From the NCBI GenBank assembly GCA_917880885.1, contig OU862910.1, positions 51,823,285 to 51,887,284 on the forward strand: a DNA stretch of 64,000 bases, given 5' to 3'. The notes under the pieces are model-generated. The model was given only the letters and a program-made list of their open reading frames with translations. It was not told the DNA's origin and did not search any database. Shown here in pieces: positions 31,472 to 41,388 of this stretch. Origin of the DNA: Limnephilus marmoratus. Lineage: Eukaryota > Arthropoda > Insecta > Trichoptera > Limnephilidae. The translations under genes were made by a program, and so were the position numbers. Position 1 is the first letter of the stretch. Each line of letters opens with the position of its first letter.

Positions 31472-31861
31472 TATGAACATAAAAAAATACGCTACAGATG
31501 AATTGAAGCTTTTACTAGCTTTTCCATACATTAGAATTACAATAAAATTATTATTTACATAACAAAAAATATAAGCGTAAACCACTAAAACAATGTTTTT
31601 TCATGACTCAACTTTGAAGTAATAAAAAAATCAATTAAAAAAACACCCCTTTATGGCTAAGACTATTTTTTAAGGTTTTCTATGTTCTAACTTTTTTTCG
31701 ATATAAATAAAGACCACTTTTTCGCTTACTTGCCTCTTGCAAATAAGACGCTCGATTTTAAATTTTGCAGGCATGAGAATCGAAGTATTTCTAGCGTTTA
31801 TATTCCTCTTAAATAGCTTTTAATCGTGTTTGGTGAACAGATCTGAATAGCTAGGTACTTC
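31472..31861. other. AT-rich noncoding and left part of a SINE body
   Basis: The first 280 bases are unremarkable. 31835-31861 (GATCTGAATAGCTAGGTACTTC) is the tRNA-SINE body and continues after the hAT element at 33301. Confidence 0.5.
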
Positions 31862-33300
31862 CAGGGCCGGATCTACGAAATCTAGCGCCCTGTGCAGTAG
31901 GTACCGATGGCGCCCCCCCCCCCCTACATTTTTATTTTGATTAAAAATTCGTTCACCCCAATATATTTTTTTTTAATTTAATTTTTTTTTTACACTAATT
32001 TATCAAATAAAATCAAGACATATAAAGGGTGTAACCCGATCTAAAGTTTTCGAATAAATAAGCCACGATCTATGTAATTCTTCTCCATTAGGCAGTTTCT
32101 TGTAATAATACTTAGTATTAAATTTACGCTTGTTCGTAATAGGAAAATCTAAACCTTTCAATTGTACAGGACCTTCCTGAACTAATAAACTAATGGAATT
32201 TTGAGATAACTTTGGCCAGCATCCGGGATCTTTCAATTCAAGCTCTGAAAACAGAATTAAATTTAAACTGCTATCAGTAACATTATTTTAATCTTCTAAT
32301 AATTTGACCGGAGGAATTTGTGCGATAGATATCTGTTTAGATGTACTCGGGACCATTGTAACGTCATTGCGCGGGACATCATTTTTTATCGGTGCTGGAG
32401 AAATTCAAATAAAAAAATTCCCAATGGAAACGAGTTTTTTATGCGCTTTAATTCTACGTTTTAGATTCTGTGAGCCTGATTTTTTTTTAATTATTGTTCT
32501 ATTCACTGTAATCCACAATCCACAACCTCTAACAACCAATATAAATTTAGTTATAAATTAAAAAATCTAATAATATAACCTCAAATTTGTACCTTGCATT
32601 TCCATTTCCCCTGTGTTCTGTGTTGAGCGAACAAACACCATACAAAACACTAAACACTGACGTATCTATGGTATCAACGGCTTACGAAAGACGCTTACAC
32701 TGATTATTACTGACTGTAAAATAACAAATCTAATAGAAATTAATTATATGTATATTTTACGAACTTCAACTGTCAAATCAATGATGAAACTGTTAACTGT
32801 TGCAAACCGTGCGATGTTTATGCTAATGGAATTTACTGAAGATTTCATAAGAAAACGGTCTTTAACTACCTTCTCCTAGAGACTTAAATCGTACAAAAGC
32901 ATTTTGAAAGGCGCAGTCGGTTTGTTTGTTCTCTTGAATAAAAGTACGGCGCTGTGATTGGTTAATGAATTTGGATCGCACCCATTCGTCGTAAAAGACG
33001 GTAAAAGATATATGGAAAAATAGATCTTACGTTTAAACTAAATATATGGAATTTGTAAAAAAAAATTGTAACTGACTATAAATTCGTAAACCGTTGAATA
33101 CAAACCAGATGCGTGCGCAGTCTGTATCTTTGGAAAGTGTTGCTAGAGCGTAATAATTATTTCGTACTATGGGTAATTTTTAAACGATTCAGGCAATATT
33201 ATAACAAATTTTTAATACAATATTTATTTCTCACGGCGCCCCTTCGGAGTTGGCGCCAGGTTTTTTGCACGTTTTTGAACGTATGGCAGATCCGGCACTG
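31862..33300 (-). mobile_element. hAT transposon, 1439 bp, inserted in a SINE
   Basis: A perfect 8-bp duplication GGTACTTC (31854-31861; 33301-33308) flanks termini CAGGGCCGGATC and GATCCGGCACTG, imperfect inverted repeats with the CAG start usual in hAT. The intact target is seen in the SINE at 37250. Blocks rich in GGCGCC lie just inside both ends. One transposase fragment remains on the minus strand. Confidence 0.85.
32003..32236 (-). pseudogene. hAT transposase TTF/ZMYM-type zinc-finger fragment
   Basis: This 77-aa frame follows the TTF-type zinc-finger region of hAT transposases related to ZMYM1: DPGCWPKLSQ, LLVQEGPVQLKGLDFP, then KRKFNTKYYYKKLPNGEELH and RSWLIYSKTLDRV. The family then has a Phe-Cys-Phe-Cys-Cys segment; here it reads TPFICLDF, so at least two metal-binding cysteines are lost. 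The catalytic part is deleted. Non-functional. Confidence 0.75.
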
Positions 33301-33440
33301 GGTACTTCCTAACCTTCATCTTCAACGTCTCCTTCCCTTTACAACTCCCTTCAGCCTGTCGAAATTCTCGATTTTGGGATGTAATAGTCCCACTGGCTCC
33401 GGAGAGCTAAATTGTAGGTACCTAAACATGTTAGCGTGTT
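33301..33440 (+). mobile_element. tRNA-SINE body, right part
   Basis: The stretch continues the SINE interrupted by the hAT element: GTACTTCCTAACCTTCATC, CTTCAGCCTGTCG and GGGATGTAATAGTCCCAC correspond to 37250-37345 and 43065-43140. Confidence 0.6.
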
Positions 33441-33864
33441 AGAAGAAATTGATAAAATAGTAATGGTTAGAACGGCCTCGAGAGACACTGTATTTGATCA
33501 CTGCAATTTCCATCAGAAACCAGTGAACGTTATAAACTCGTTATCCGGTGATGAAGAAAATTAACCCTCAAATTAAAAGACGGAAAACCATCCTTCGATC
33601 AGAGTGAGTTGAGTACCTACCCACCTTTCGTACCCAATTTTTTATTTTATTTTACCTGATTTACTCGTAATACCGGTACTAAACGTATTAATATTTGTAT
33701 TTGTTTTTTATATTATGTAGGTACACAGATATAGTGTGGGGATGGAAGTATGGAAAGGATGATAAGTAATAATAATGATAAGAAAATAATTTTCCTTTAT
33801 AATGGTGAGCAATAACTTCGTTTTAAAATTCACATTTAAAAAACCCATTATGAGATATGAAATA
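33441..33864. other. Noncoding
   Basis: No gene or repeat is recognised. Confidence 0.35.
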
Positions 33865-34315
33865 TTAGCTTTTTCCCGCGGCTTCGCTCGCATGGTATTA
33901 GGGAGGTTCCCAGTCCGCCTCCTCCACCTCCCCCCCTCACTCCCCCCCCCTTACCCCCCCCCCCCCTTCCACTCTTCCTCCCCTCCTCTCCCGCCCTTCC
34001 CCCCTCCCCAAAACCCTCTCCCTCCCCCCTCCTCCCTCCAACCCCTACCCCCTCCACTCTCCAACCCCTACCCCCTCCACCCTCCCTATATCATCTTATT
34101 ATAGGTATCTTACTAATCGTGCCACTTATTGCAATTTTTTTATACAAATTTCATAATGCCAGCGCTCTGAGCTATATAGATTATATTTTATTCTGATGTA
34201 TAAGCTGTATTATTGTAAAGTTCATTAAAATCCATTCAGTAGTTTTTGCGTGAAAGAGTTACAAACATGCCTTCAGACATCCATACAAACATTCGCCTTT
34301 ATAATATTAATAGGA
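33865..34315 (-). mobile_element. Helitron, complete non-autonomous copy (minus)
   Basis: The minus strand begins TCCTATTAATATTATAAAGG and ends CTAA (33865-33868), preceded by GCGAAGCCGCGGGAAAAAG. CTAA satisfies the CTRR rule. A 190-base C/T tract (G/A on the element strand) at 33905-34090 lies just inside the 3' end. The interior phrase ACTACTGAATGGATTTTAAT is shared with other copies. Confidence 0.75.
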
Positions 34316-34930
34316 TAGGATAGGATGAATCGAATCCCTTGTATGAATACGTAATAACACTGTATATATGCATGTGTTAGGGTAGGAGAACGGAATTTAG
34401 TTTATCTAAGAGGCTCTGATTGTTAGACCAAATACCAAAGCAAGTAATTTAATTTTGAATAATACCGCACAGGAAAGAAAATGGAGACAATTATTTTTTT
34501 TTGTTACTGTTCTGAATAATCTTTATTTGCATTTCCTGTGTTTCTAAATTGCCAAAAATGTAGAATTATCATATTATAGAAAACTTATGTAGATCAATTT
34601 TTTGTTATCGTATTTTTAAGATATCAACGTTTTAGATATTTATAAACTAATAAAAAAATTATATTTTTGTGGTAAAACCGTTTTTGGGGAACAAGCAACG
34701 TGTGAACAAGCTTTAGTTTTCGTGATCATTTTCTCGAGTGGCATCACTAAACTTTGACAGCGCGGGCCCGTTGTGGCAAATGGCAACAATTTGGCATCAA
34801 GTTTCTGAAACAAAATAACCTACAACCTGCAAGTTTTCTTGCCGATCGCAGCTCAATATTTGTTTTTATTGAATTACGAAATTCAATTGTATGCTTTAAT
34901 TTAAAGTGAAAATACTAGTTTGTTATAAAA
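34316..34930 (+). promoter_or_regulatory. Upstream region and 5' leader of Nup43
   Basis: This is the gene-free interval directly upstream of the Nup43 start. There is no clear TATA box at a plausible distance and no recognisable repeat after 34330. The transcription start cannot be placed from sequence alone. Confidence 0.35.
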
Positions 34931-35283
34931 ATGTCTCCCGGTATACAAGGCACCTTCGTTTCCGAAAAAATAAACAGAGTAAGATGGGTGCCGGAAGAAC
35001 ATAGCGAATCAACTTCTTTTCTGACTGGCAGTTGGGATAACGATGTTAATTCTATAAAATTGTGGTCTTTCGAAACAAATTTTGAAGAGGAAGGCGTAGA
35101 CTACCCCAGAGTTGTGAACACATTTGAAATTGACGGTGATGTTACCGAACTAAAGTTTGTTGACAGATTGAATGTGGTGACATCTTCATCGAATGGATTT
35201 GTAAAACTGTTAACCCTTAGTAACTATGAAAAAACGACACCATTCAAAGAAACAGTGACTTGGGACAAATTGCACTACTATAA
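34931..35283 (+). CDS. Nup43: Nucleoporin Nup43, coding exon 1
   Basis: Nup43 is a seven-bladed WD40 subunit of the Nup107-160 Y-complex, the structural ring of the nuclear pore, and also sits at kinetochores in animals. The protein starts MSPGIQGTFVSEKINRVRW. The family's first-blade features are clear: SEKINRVRW, then TGSWDNDVNSIKLWSF, then DGDVTELKFVDRLNVVTSSS. The exon ends in ...LHYY plus two bases, followed by a consensus donor GTAAGT. Joined to 39001-39175 and 41806-42351 it gives 1074 coding bases, 357 aa plus stop, slightly shorter than the 380-aa vertebrate protein. Start choice: first ATG in frame, at the usual N-terminal distance from the SEKI motif. Intron 1 is 3.7 kb and full of mobile elements. 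Confidence 0.93.
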
Positions 35284-35493
35284 GTAAGTATTTTATGAGA
35301 ATCTTTGTATCTGTGAATATAAGAACAGACTGTTTGGGTCCATAGGAATATAAATAGGGTGAAAGTTTGTATGAAAGCGGCTGTTATGCCGGCGCCAGAT
35401 AGAAGTTCAAAGAAGTGATCACTTCTTTGAAGACTTTGCTCACACATTTGGTCACATATTGTTGTATCTGCCAGATATGTGTTCAAAGATTTG

Positions 35494-36145
35494 GGGAGGA
35501 ATGCAGATCCCGCCAATGTCGGGGATTTTAATAAAAATGCACTTTCTAGATGAGAAAAGTGTGGAAAAGTTGAATAAAAAAGAAATTAAGGTGCGCTCGG
35601 CAAAATTGAGGGAGATACAGCCGTTTAAAGTATGAATAAAATGTCACTTCATGAACCGATACTGTCAGCCATTTCGTAAACTAAATATTACCTTAAAGTT
35701 GGTAGCACTCATAATCGTCCTCTAGGTTTGTGTAACATGGTTTGTGCCCCTTTATAACGCCTACTCACGTTATAACGTCAACGCAAGAAAAACATCCCAG
35801 TTTTCAAGTAGTTTAACGGCTACGCCAGGTTTGTGTAACATGGTTTGTGACCATTATTAATTCTGTTTTTCATAATTACGCGCCTTATTATATATCACAC
35901 GAAGTTGGCTACAATCGTATCAACCTTCGTTTATAGCAAGTCTGAGATACCAACATAATAGTAACAAAATGACGTAGTATAAGTTCACAAAGTGTCATTT
36001 TATTCATTCTTTAAACGGCTGTATCTCCCTCAATTTTGCCAAGCGCGCCTTAATTTCTTTTTTATTCAACTTTTCCACACTTTTCTCATCTAGAAAGTGC
36101 ATTTTTATTAAAATCCCCCACATTGGCGGGATCTGCATTTCACCC
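35494..36145. mobile_element. Nested 652-bp foldback element, 8-bp duplication
   Basis: Flanked by AAGATTTG at 35486-35493 and 36146-36153. The undisrupted site is seen in the sister copy at about 47137. Arms of about 155 bases begin GGG, then AATGCAGATCCCGCCAATGT, nearly identical left and right. The centre (35722-35852) contains the phrase CATCCCAGTTTTCAAGTAG with TAGGTTTGTGTAACATGGTT, shared with the tandem array at 51561. The 8-bp duplication suggests a hAT or P relative. Confidence 0.8.
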
Positions 36146-36188
36146 AAGATTTGATCACTTCTTTGAGCTCACAGTTTTCAAATAGACT

Positions 36189-36485
36189 TCACATAACATG
36201 GACGACGATTTGGTCGACACAGTTTGTTGTTTCGATGTTATTTCGATTTTTATGCCCTTTACATTTCGGATCCCATATATCTGGCTCTCCTTGCATCAAC
36301 TCTATAAACTCGAAAAGGCTCTCATTATTCCACTCCATCGTTAGTTCGTTTGATTGTTTACGCACAAACGACATCTCTCCACGGCGACGCTCTCGCAACT
36401 GGGCTACGCGCAGTGTGGCAGGCACACAAAACATTTGAACTTTGATCCCTTTGATGTGCGCTAAAAAACCGATACTGAACGGCAA
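36189..36485 (-). pseudogene. MADF-domain protein N-terminal fragment, copy 1
   Basis: On the minus strand the frame gives MEWNNESLFEFIELMQGEPD followed by IWDPKCKGHKNRNN. This is the first half of a MADF domain (F-I-E-L, then a conserved W-D, then K-N-x-N), the Myb-like DNA-binding module that accompanies the nuclease in PIF/Harbinger transposons. The second half of the domain is missing at the same point in both copies, so the deletion predates the spread. Upstream residues (MPFSIGFLAHIKGIKVQMF) belong to the leader. Confidence 0.7.
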
Positions 36486-36682
36486 AGCGCACTTAAGTGA
36501 TCACTTATGTGACAACAGTATCAAATGCCCGTGCCACACATGTGAACACTTATTTGATCACTTTTTTGAATTCGTGTCTGGCGCCGGCTTTAGGCATATA
36601 TGGCTACAACACATAATCCTGGTGACTTGCAAGGCATAAGGCATAGTGCACATTAATTTATTATTTAGTCGATTTTATCGAC

Positions 36683-36817
36683 GTCCCGAAGAACAATGTC
36701 GATTTCAAAGTCCCTAAGAACAATGTCGATTTCAAAGTCCGGAAGAACAATGTCTATTTCAAAGTCCCGAAGAACAATGTCGATTTCAAAGTCCCGAAGA
36801 ACTATGTCGATTTCAAA
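36683..36817 (+). repeat. Five 27-bp tandem units
   Basis: The unit GTCCCGAAGAACAATGTCGA plus TTTCAAA starts at 36683, 36710, 36737, 36764 and 36791. The units differ at one or two bases. A head-to-tail array without spacers, within Nup43 intron 1. Confidence 0.9.
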
Positions 36818-36984
36818 GTTTTGCAGTAGAGCTGTTTAAAGTTTCGTTTTTGCATTTTTCTTGATTTTGAGAACAAGAAATATAGTTTACTATCTTTTTG
36901 TTTTACTATTTTGCATTTCATTCAAAATTCCGAAAATGCAATCTTTTAAATCATCAAAAGGAATTTAAAATAAGCCATCATGGC

Positions 36985-37403
36985 GGTGCTGCCTTACCTA
37001 CATCTCGACGATTGCCTCTATGGTCGAGGTGTGAGGATCTCAACTTCGATCCGTATCGGTTCAAATCCCGGCGTGTGCAAGTAAATCTTATTGGATTGAT
37101 TTCTGTTATTTGACGATTAGTCATTTGAAAATAATATTAGTTATATTTGCAGCATTTCCAGAGAGGAAAATACTCTGTAGCCCAGGTGTAAGCCTGAATT
37201 GAAACATTGCCTAAAATGACTAGCTGTGTGGTGACTTGATCTGAATAGCAGGTACTTCCCCACCTTCCTCTTCCCCTTCTCACTACCTTCAGCCTCGCAA
37301 CATACCTCAACTGGGGATGCCATAGTCTCACTGCGGTTAGGCTCACTCTCCAAACGGTTAGGAGCAGTTGGGACTCTTGAGCGGCATTCACATAAAAAAA
37401 AAA
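36985..37403 (+). mobile_element. tRNA-derived SINE, near full length
   Basis: The head has a perfect A box (TGGTCGAGGTG, 37021-37031) and B box (GGTTCAAATCC, 37058-37068). The body contains GCCCAGGTGTAAGCCTG, CTGAATAGCAGGTACTTCC and CTACCTTCAGCCTCG, and the end is an A-run at about 37390-37403. Other copies: 42830-43163; body fragments at 28735, 31835/33301 and 60350/60835. Confidence 0.7.
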
Positions 37404-37873
37404 ACTTTTTTCAGTTTTTACCAGTCCAGCATTGTTCTTCGGAACTTTCGATATTATTATTTGCATGACTTTGGTATTTTTAATGCAAGTAATCTGATGT
37501 CTATTACATCAATAATACTTTAGTTCATTAAATTTGCTACATTCCTCCAGTCATAAATTCAAAATGTCTCTCTCTCTGTGGTTTTTATTATATTTGATTT
37601 TACGCTTAGCTGGGCACCTTACGTAGATTATGAGAACAGAATATACCTTAGTGTATTCTTAATATATGGTAGTATCCGGCTGACGGTGGCAAAATGAAAA
37701 TTCCAGATCCACTCATTGCTAAAGGCAAAACAATTAAATTATTATTTAAAATAAAACAATAACTTTGTAAACACCACTTTCATTTTTTATACTTTACGCC
37801 AACCAGGTTTCGCTACCACTATAGCTTCTTCAGGGCAGCATAATACTCTACTAAAATTAAGTTACATGTGTTA

Positions 37874-38637
37874 TCCTACTAATATTATAAAGGCGGAAGT
37901 TTGTGTGGATGTATGTTTGTTACTCTTTCACACAAATACTACTGAATGGACTTTAAAAATTCTTTCACTAATAGAAAGCTACATTATTTGCGAGTACTAT
38001 AGGCTATATATATCGGTAAGCTCTGGCGTTATGAAATTATTTACCATACATTTTCTGTCCCTAACAAAATCGAGTTATTGCAAACGTCAGAAGAAAAGCA
38101 AACAAATTGTTGCCTTGGAAACGATGTTTTTTAAAATTAGGCAATTCACCCTAAAAAGAGTATTTTGTTGGCGTCGCAGTTAATATCTATCTCTAAAAAT
38201 GAATCGCCGAAGTGTATGAATGTATAACTTCCGAACGACTGCACCAAATTGGATAATTCTTTTTTTTTTCGTTATTTTGTATAAATCTACCGTTGAGCTC
38301 TGGGATTATGAAATTTGTAGAAAAATTGAAATAGGTGGCATGTGAGCTGTTTGAAAACTGAATGTACCGGGAATGAATGTGTGGAATGCGAGAGAGGAAG
38401 GGGGGAGACGTGGGTGGGGAGGGAGGTGGGGGAGGGGTAGGAGGAGGATGGGGTGGAGGGGGTTAGGTGTTGGGGGAAGGAAGGGGAAGGGGGTGGTAGA
38501 GGGGTGTAGGAGGGTGGATGGGGAGGGGGAGGGGTTGGGGGGTTGATGGTGGGAGTGGAGTGGGGAGAGGGAAGGTGGAGAGATGGAGTGGGAATCCCCC
38601 TAATACCAAGCGAGCGAAGACGCGGGGAAAAAGCTAG
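37874..38637 (+). mobile_element. Chimeric Helitron (plus)
   Basis: It begins TCCTACTAATATTATAAAGG, but at about 38186 a second 5'-type start, TCTATCTCTAAAAATGAATC, appears, as in the 10975-11414 family. The end is GCGAGCGAAGACGCGGGG then AAAAAGCTAG at 38637. A 190-base G/A tract occupies 38395-38590. The element thus combines two families' 5' ends, either by nested insertion or end bypass. It lies in Nup43 intron 1. Confidence 0.65.
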
Positions 38638-39000
38638 TAGATAATATATGGTTAAAAACAAAATGGGCTGGACTCCTCAATTGAAGGAAGAAGTAGGCGT
38701 AAGTATAGATGGAGAATTAGGAAGGGAAATATATTCAATACTTTCAAAATTATCGTCACAGCTAGTAGTATTGTAGGGTTCTACGGAGCATTATTGTGAT
38801 AAGAAATGTACATTTATTGTCTTTTTTTTGCCGTCAAGGTTTCTTAATCGTGAATCATCATGGTAATGTCTGTGTTGTGTAACAAGTGTTGCAGAAAAAT
38901 GTTACATTTTGTCTTGTGTTCCTGGTTGATTTGATGGTCATCAAACGTGATGAAGTTTGAAACATGCAAAGTTAAGATTTTTTTAATGTTTTTTTGTCAG

Positions 39001-39175
39001 CAATGGCTCCCCGGCCGCCTGCACCGCCCTGGCCGTGATGGATGGTGACATGGCCAGCGCCGGAGAAGACGGGCGCCTCAACTTCCTGGCCTCGCATCAG
39101 CCACAGCCCATCCGCACCATCCACACCGCAGATAGCTGCTCGCTGCACTGCATCTGCTTCCTCAAGCACAACGAG
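39001..39175 (+). CDS. Nup43: Nucleoporin Nup43, coding exon 2
   Basis: The acceptor TTTTTTTGTCAG ends at 39000 and the donor GTGACT starts at 39176. The first base completes the codon split by intron 1. The exon encodes NGSPAACTALAVMDGDMASA, GEDGRLNFLASHQPQPIRTI and HTADSCSLHCICFLKHNE. It corresponds to the vertebrate blade with VGEDGRINLF and the ADSSTLHAVTFL segment. GC content is high for the window. It ends in phase 0, in frame with exon 3. Confidence 0.93.
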
Positions 39176-39689
39176 GTGACTAACAATCCCACAAAACCAT
39201 TAATAGAAACAAGGAAGATGGGCCATAAACCATTATTAGTATGAAACCGTGCGCAGATAATGCAAAATTATGGAAAGTGTTCAAAATGTTTGGAAGAATT
39301 TTAGTTTTTCTACTTCTGATCATTCTAAAATGCTGCAATTTCAATATTTTCACTCCGTATTATTTATTTAAAAATAGATCTAAAACTACACATTTCTAAA
39401 CATTTCAACTTGCTACAACATCAACAACGTAGAAAACACCACTGGCTGGTAAGAGGACTGTCACCAATGTTAGCTGGTGTGACGTCAACAACACCATATT
39501 CACGAACAAAGACAAACATGTCATTTTGACGGCAAATCAATGATGGACATTTTGAATCGTTATAGAAAATTTATTGGTCAACATAAAAATAAGACAAAAA
39601 TAACACCATTATAGTATTTTTTTTTTAAATTTGTTCAATTATATGATGTACTTTAATCACAGTGATTGAGATTACTTGAAATCTATGAT
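39176..39689. other. Nup43 intron 2, AT-rich
   Basis: No repeat is recognised before the foldback element at 39690. Confidence 0.4.
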
Positions 39690-39880
39690 GTTAGATTTTC
39701 ACGGCCAAAAGTATTCTTGTTATTTATTTTTGGCGTACTATGCCTTGTTGCACTACCTTCTTCATAGGCCAACGTTTCGGACACTGTAACACTATCCGAA
39801 ACGTTGGCTAAAGAAGGAGGTAGCGCAACACGGCATTAGACCCCAAAAATAAATAACGATAATACTTCAAATATGTTCAA
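39690..39880. mobile_element. Foldback element, second copy
   Basis: The arms are related to 24640-24850. GGCCAACGTTTCGGACACTG is opposed by TATCCGAAACGTTGGCTAAA around a few central bases. The left arm has lost bases in CTTCTTCATAGGCC. Outer parts TTTTCACGGCCAAAAGTATT match the first copy. Confidence 0.65.
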
Positions 39881-40280
39881 GAAACTCTAAATAAGATTGA
39901 GGTTCGTTGAGATTGCGAGTTGCTGTATTTACTTACCGTAAGCCTTACAAAGAATATTTAACTGGACCGGACATCCATATTATTGGAGGCTCTATTTTTC
40001 CCTACTTTTCATAAAAATTTTCCTAGATTTCAGAAGGAGTTTGCATGAGGTACTCAAGTACTGAATTCCCCTGGAATATTTATTTATATCCGAGGGGGGT
40101 TAGTTTTAGGTTCTAGAGAATTTCAAGTTTCCAGAAATTTCCCCAGAATAGGTTTGAGAATTTCGACTTCAAAACTAAAATTTGAAAATTTCTCTAGATT
40201 TTGTGCTTTTTCGCATTTCTTTAAAGGGGTTTTTTCCTAGATGTAGGGAAATTTTCCTAGAGATCATCACTCTATTCCGG
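39881..40280. other. Nup43 intron 2, noncoding
   Basis: The stretch holds several short phrases in opposed orientation (TTTTCCTAGATTTC, TTTCCAGAAATTTCC) but no clear element. Confidence 0.35.
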
Positions 40281-40389
40281 CCATTACACGCATCAGTATT
40301 CGCATCAGTATTTACTGATGTGAATTACTGACGACAACCGTCAGTATTTGTGAGCCATTACACGTGTCAGTATACTGACGTCAGTATCG

Positions 40390-40735
40390 TTGCGAAACCT
40401 TGCGGAACAGATGCTTTTAAAGTTGTTTAAAGTGATGAATCCGAAAAGAAAAACCCTTGTTGCTATAATTTTGGCGTTCGGCACAAAGAAACGAGTGAAG
40501 GACTGGCTTCTCAAAAAAGAAAAATTCTCACACTTGAATTTAATGGATGAAATTTTGCTGACTGATCGACACGACTATAAAAATTATTTTGGGATGAACA
40601 ATGATAATTTCAACAAATTGCTAGATATGGCTATTCTATAAATTATTATTATAAAATAGAGCCATGAGAGCCTCGATCACGCCAAGAGAAAAATTAGCTG
40701 TAACTCTACGATTTTGGGATATACACTTCGTCGAG
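40390..40735 (+). pseudogene. HARBI1-like transposase, N-terminal fragment
   Basis: Frame 1 (to 40641) encodes RVKDWLLKKEKFSHLNLMDE, then DRHDYKNYFGMNNDNFNKLL. These are the N-terminal helices of Harbinger transposases (pattern W-x-LL, L-x-x-EL, D-x-x-Y-x-N-F-x-R-M). Frame 2 continues from 40664 with MRASITPREKLAVTLRFW, the following helix (T-P-x-E-R-L-A-V-T-L-R-F). A frameshift of about two dozen bases separates them. The nuclease DDE core is deleted after that point. Confidence 0.75.
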
Positions 40736-41388
40736 TCCGGCACCGGATCTTTTGGAAGATATGATTTTTTTGAGTTGACCTATAATTGCATCGCAACGTA
40801 TTTATTTTTTTTCGAACATCTTCCCTCATAATATTTGGATTTACGCTGACCGTTACTCCCTTCAATTCCTCAAGTACAATTTGGGAGGCGGGAATGGGTA
40901 CCGCCGCCCCGGGAACCTTTATTGGATAACCAACACCTCTGCCATAGGTCACCAAAAGTGGTTGGCTACGTTTGGTGATTTAGCAGGGGTGCCCGGGTTC
41001 ATTGGGTGAGGTTTATCTAGATCTTGGAGGCGGATGACCAAGACACACTGAACTGCAGATTCCTACCCACCCTTAAACCCTTTTCCTTCCAAGAACTCTC
41101 CTCTCCTTCCTTTCATTAAAAAAACCCTCCACACAGCATCCCCAAAGATGACATAGGCCCTGAGCGAAATTATTTTCCTCAGGGCCTCCTGTGTGGAGCT
41201 TATGTAATAAAAAAAATGGCCCTATTCCTCTTTACTGTATTTTTCTAGTCCTTGTGACGCTTATTCCATACTATATCACGCATCTCATAAGCCTCGATGA
41301 ATGTAGCTAGGACGTTTTGCGGCGGAGCTGGAGATGCGACATCGCTGTTCGACATAGCTGCAGGCGATAAGACAGCACCGTCCTCCAT
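40677..41388 (-). pseudogene. Harbinger MADF-domain protein, split by a SINE-like insertion
   Basis: The start ATG is at 41388-41386: MEDGAVLSPAAMSNSDVASP and then FIEAYEMRDIVWNKRHKD. A TAG stop stands where MADF domains have a conserved aromatic residue, followed by KNTVKRNRA. At 41216 the reading is broken by the inserted element and resumes at about 40878 with VLEELKGVTVSVN, MREDVRKKINTLRCNYRS and SVYPKIVELQ. Pattern W-x...-Y-K-N-x-x-x-R-x-x-A followed by K-K-I-x-x-L-R is the MADF fold. Inactivated by the stop, the insertion and a C-terminal deletion. Confidence 0.75.
40879..41216 (+). mobile_element. SINE-like element, copy 4, inside the Harbinger relic
   Basis: It begins TTTGGGAGGCGGGAATGGG and ends GTGTGGAGCTTATGTAATAA with an A-run. 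It splits the MADF gene fragment exactly, which marks both ends of the insertion and shows that the whole 340-bp unit moves as one piece. Confidence 0.8.

Larger units (their letters stand above)
35388..36588 (-). mobile_element. Harbinger-like element carrying a MADF fragment, copy 1
   Basis: Terminal inverted repeats are GCCGGCGCCAGA followed by GTTCAAAGAAGTGATCA, and the inverse at the right. A second copy, in opposite orientation, is 46703-47233. Copy 1 is longer only because another 652-bp element sits in it; without that the two are about 530-540 bp. Inside is the start of a MADF-domain gene on the minus strand. Exact target duplication is unclear (TTAT / TTTA). It lies in Nup43 intron 1. 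Confidence 0.7.

Noticed and set aside
35244..35516. Minus-strand 90-aa frame across the Nup43 donor
   Set aside because: Antisense of Nup43 exon 1 and terminal repeat of the Harbinger-like element.
36683..36817. CRISPR-like array
   Set aside because: The 27-bp units are directly adjacent with no spacers, in an animal intron.
37780..37850. Hammerhead-ribozyme-like motif on the minus strand (CTGAAGAAG ... CGAAAC)
   Set aside because: The conserved CTGATGA core is not met and the cleavage stem cannot be drawn; kept only as a loose resemblance to Penelope-like element ends.
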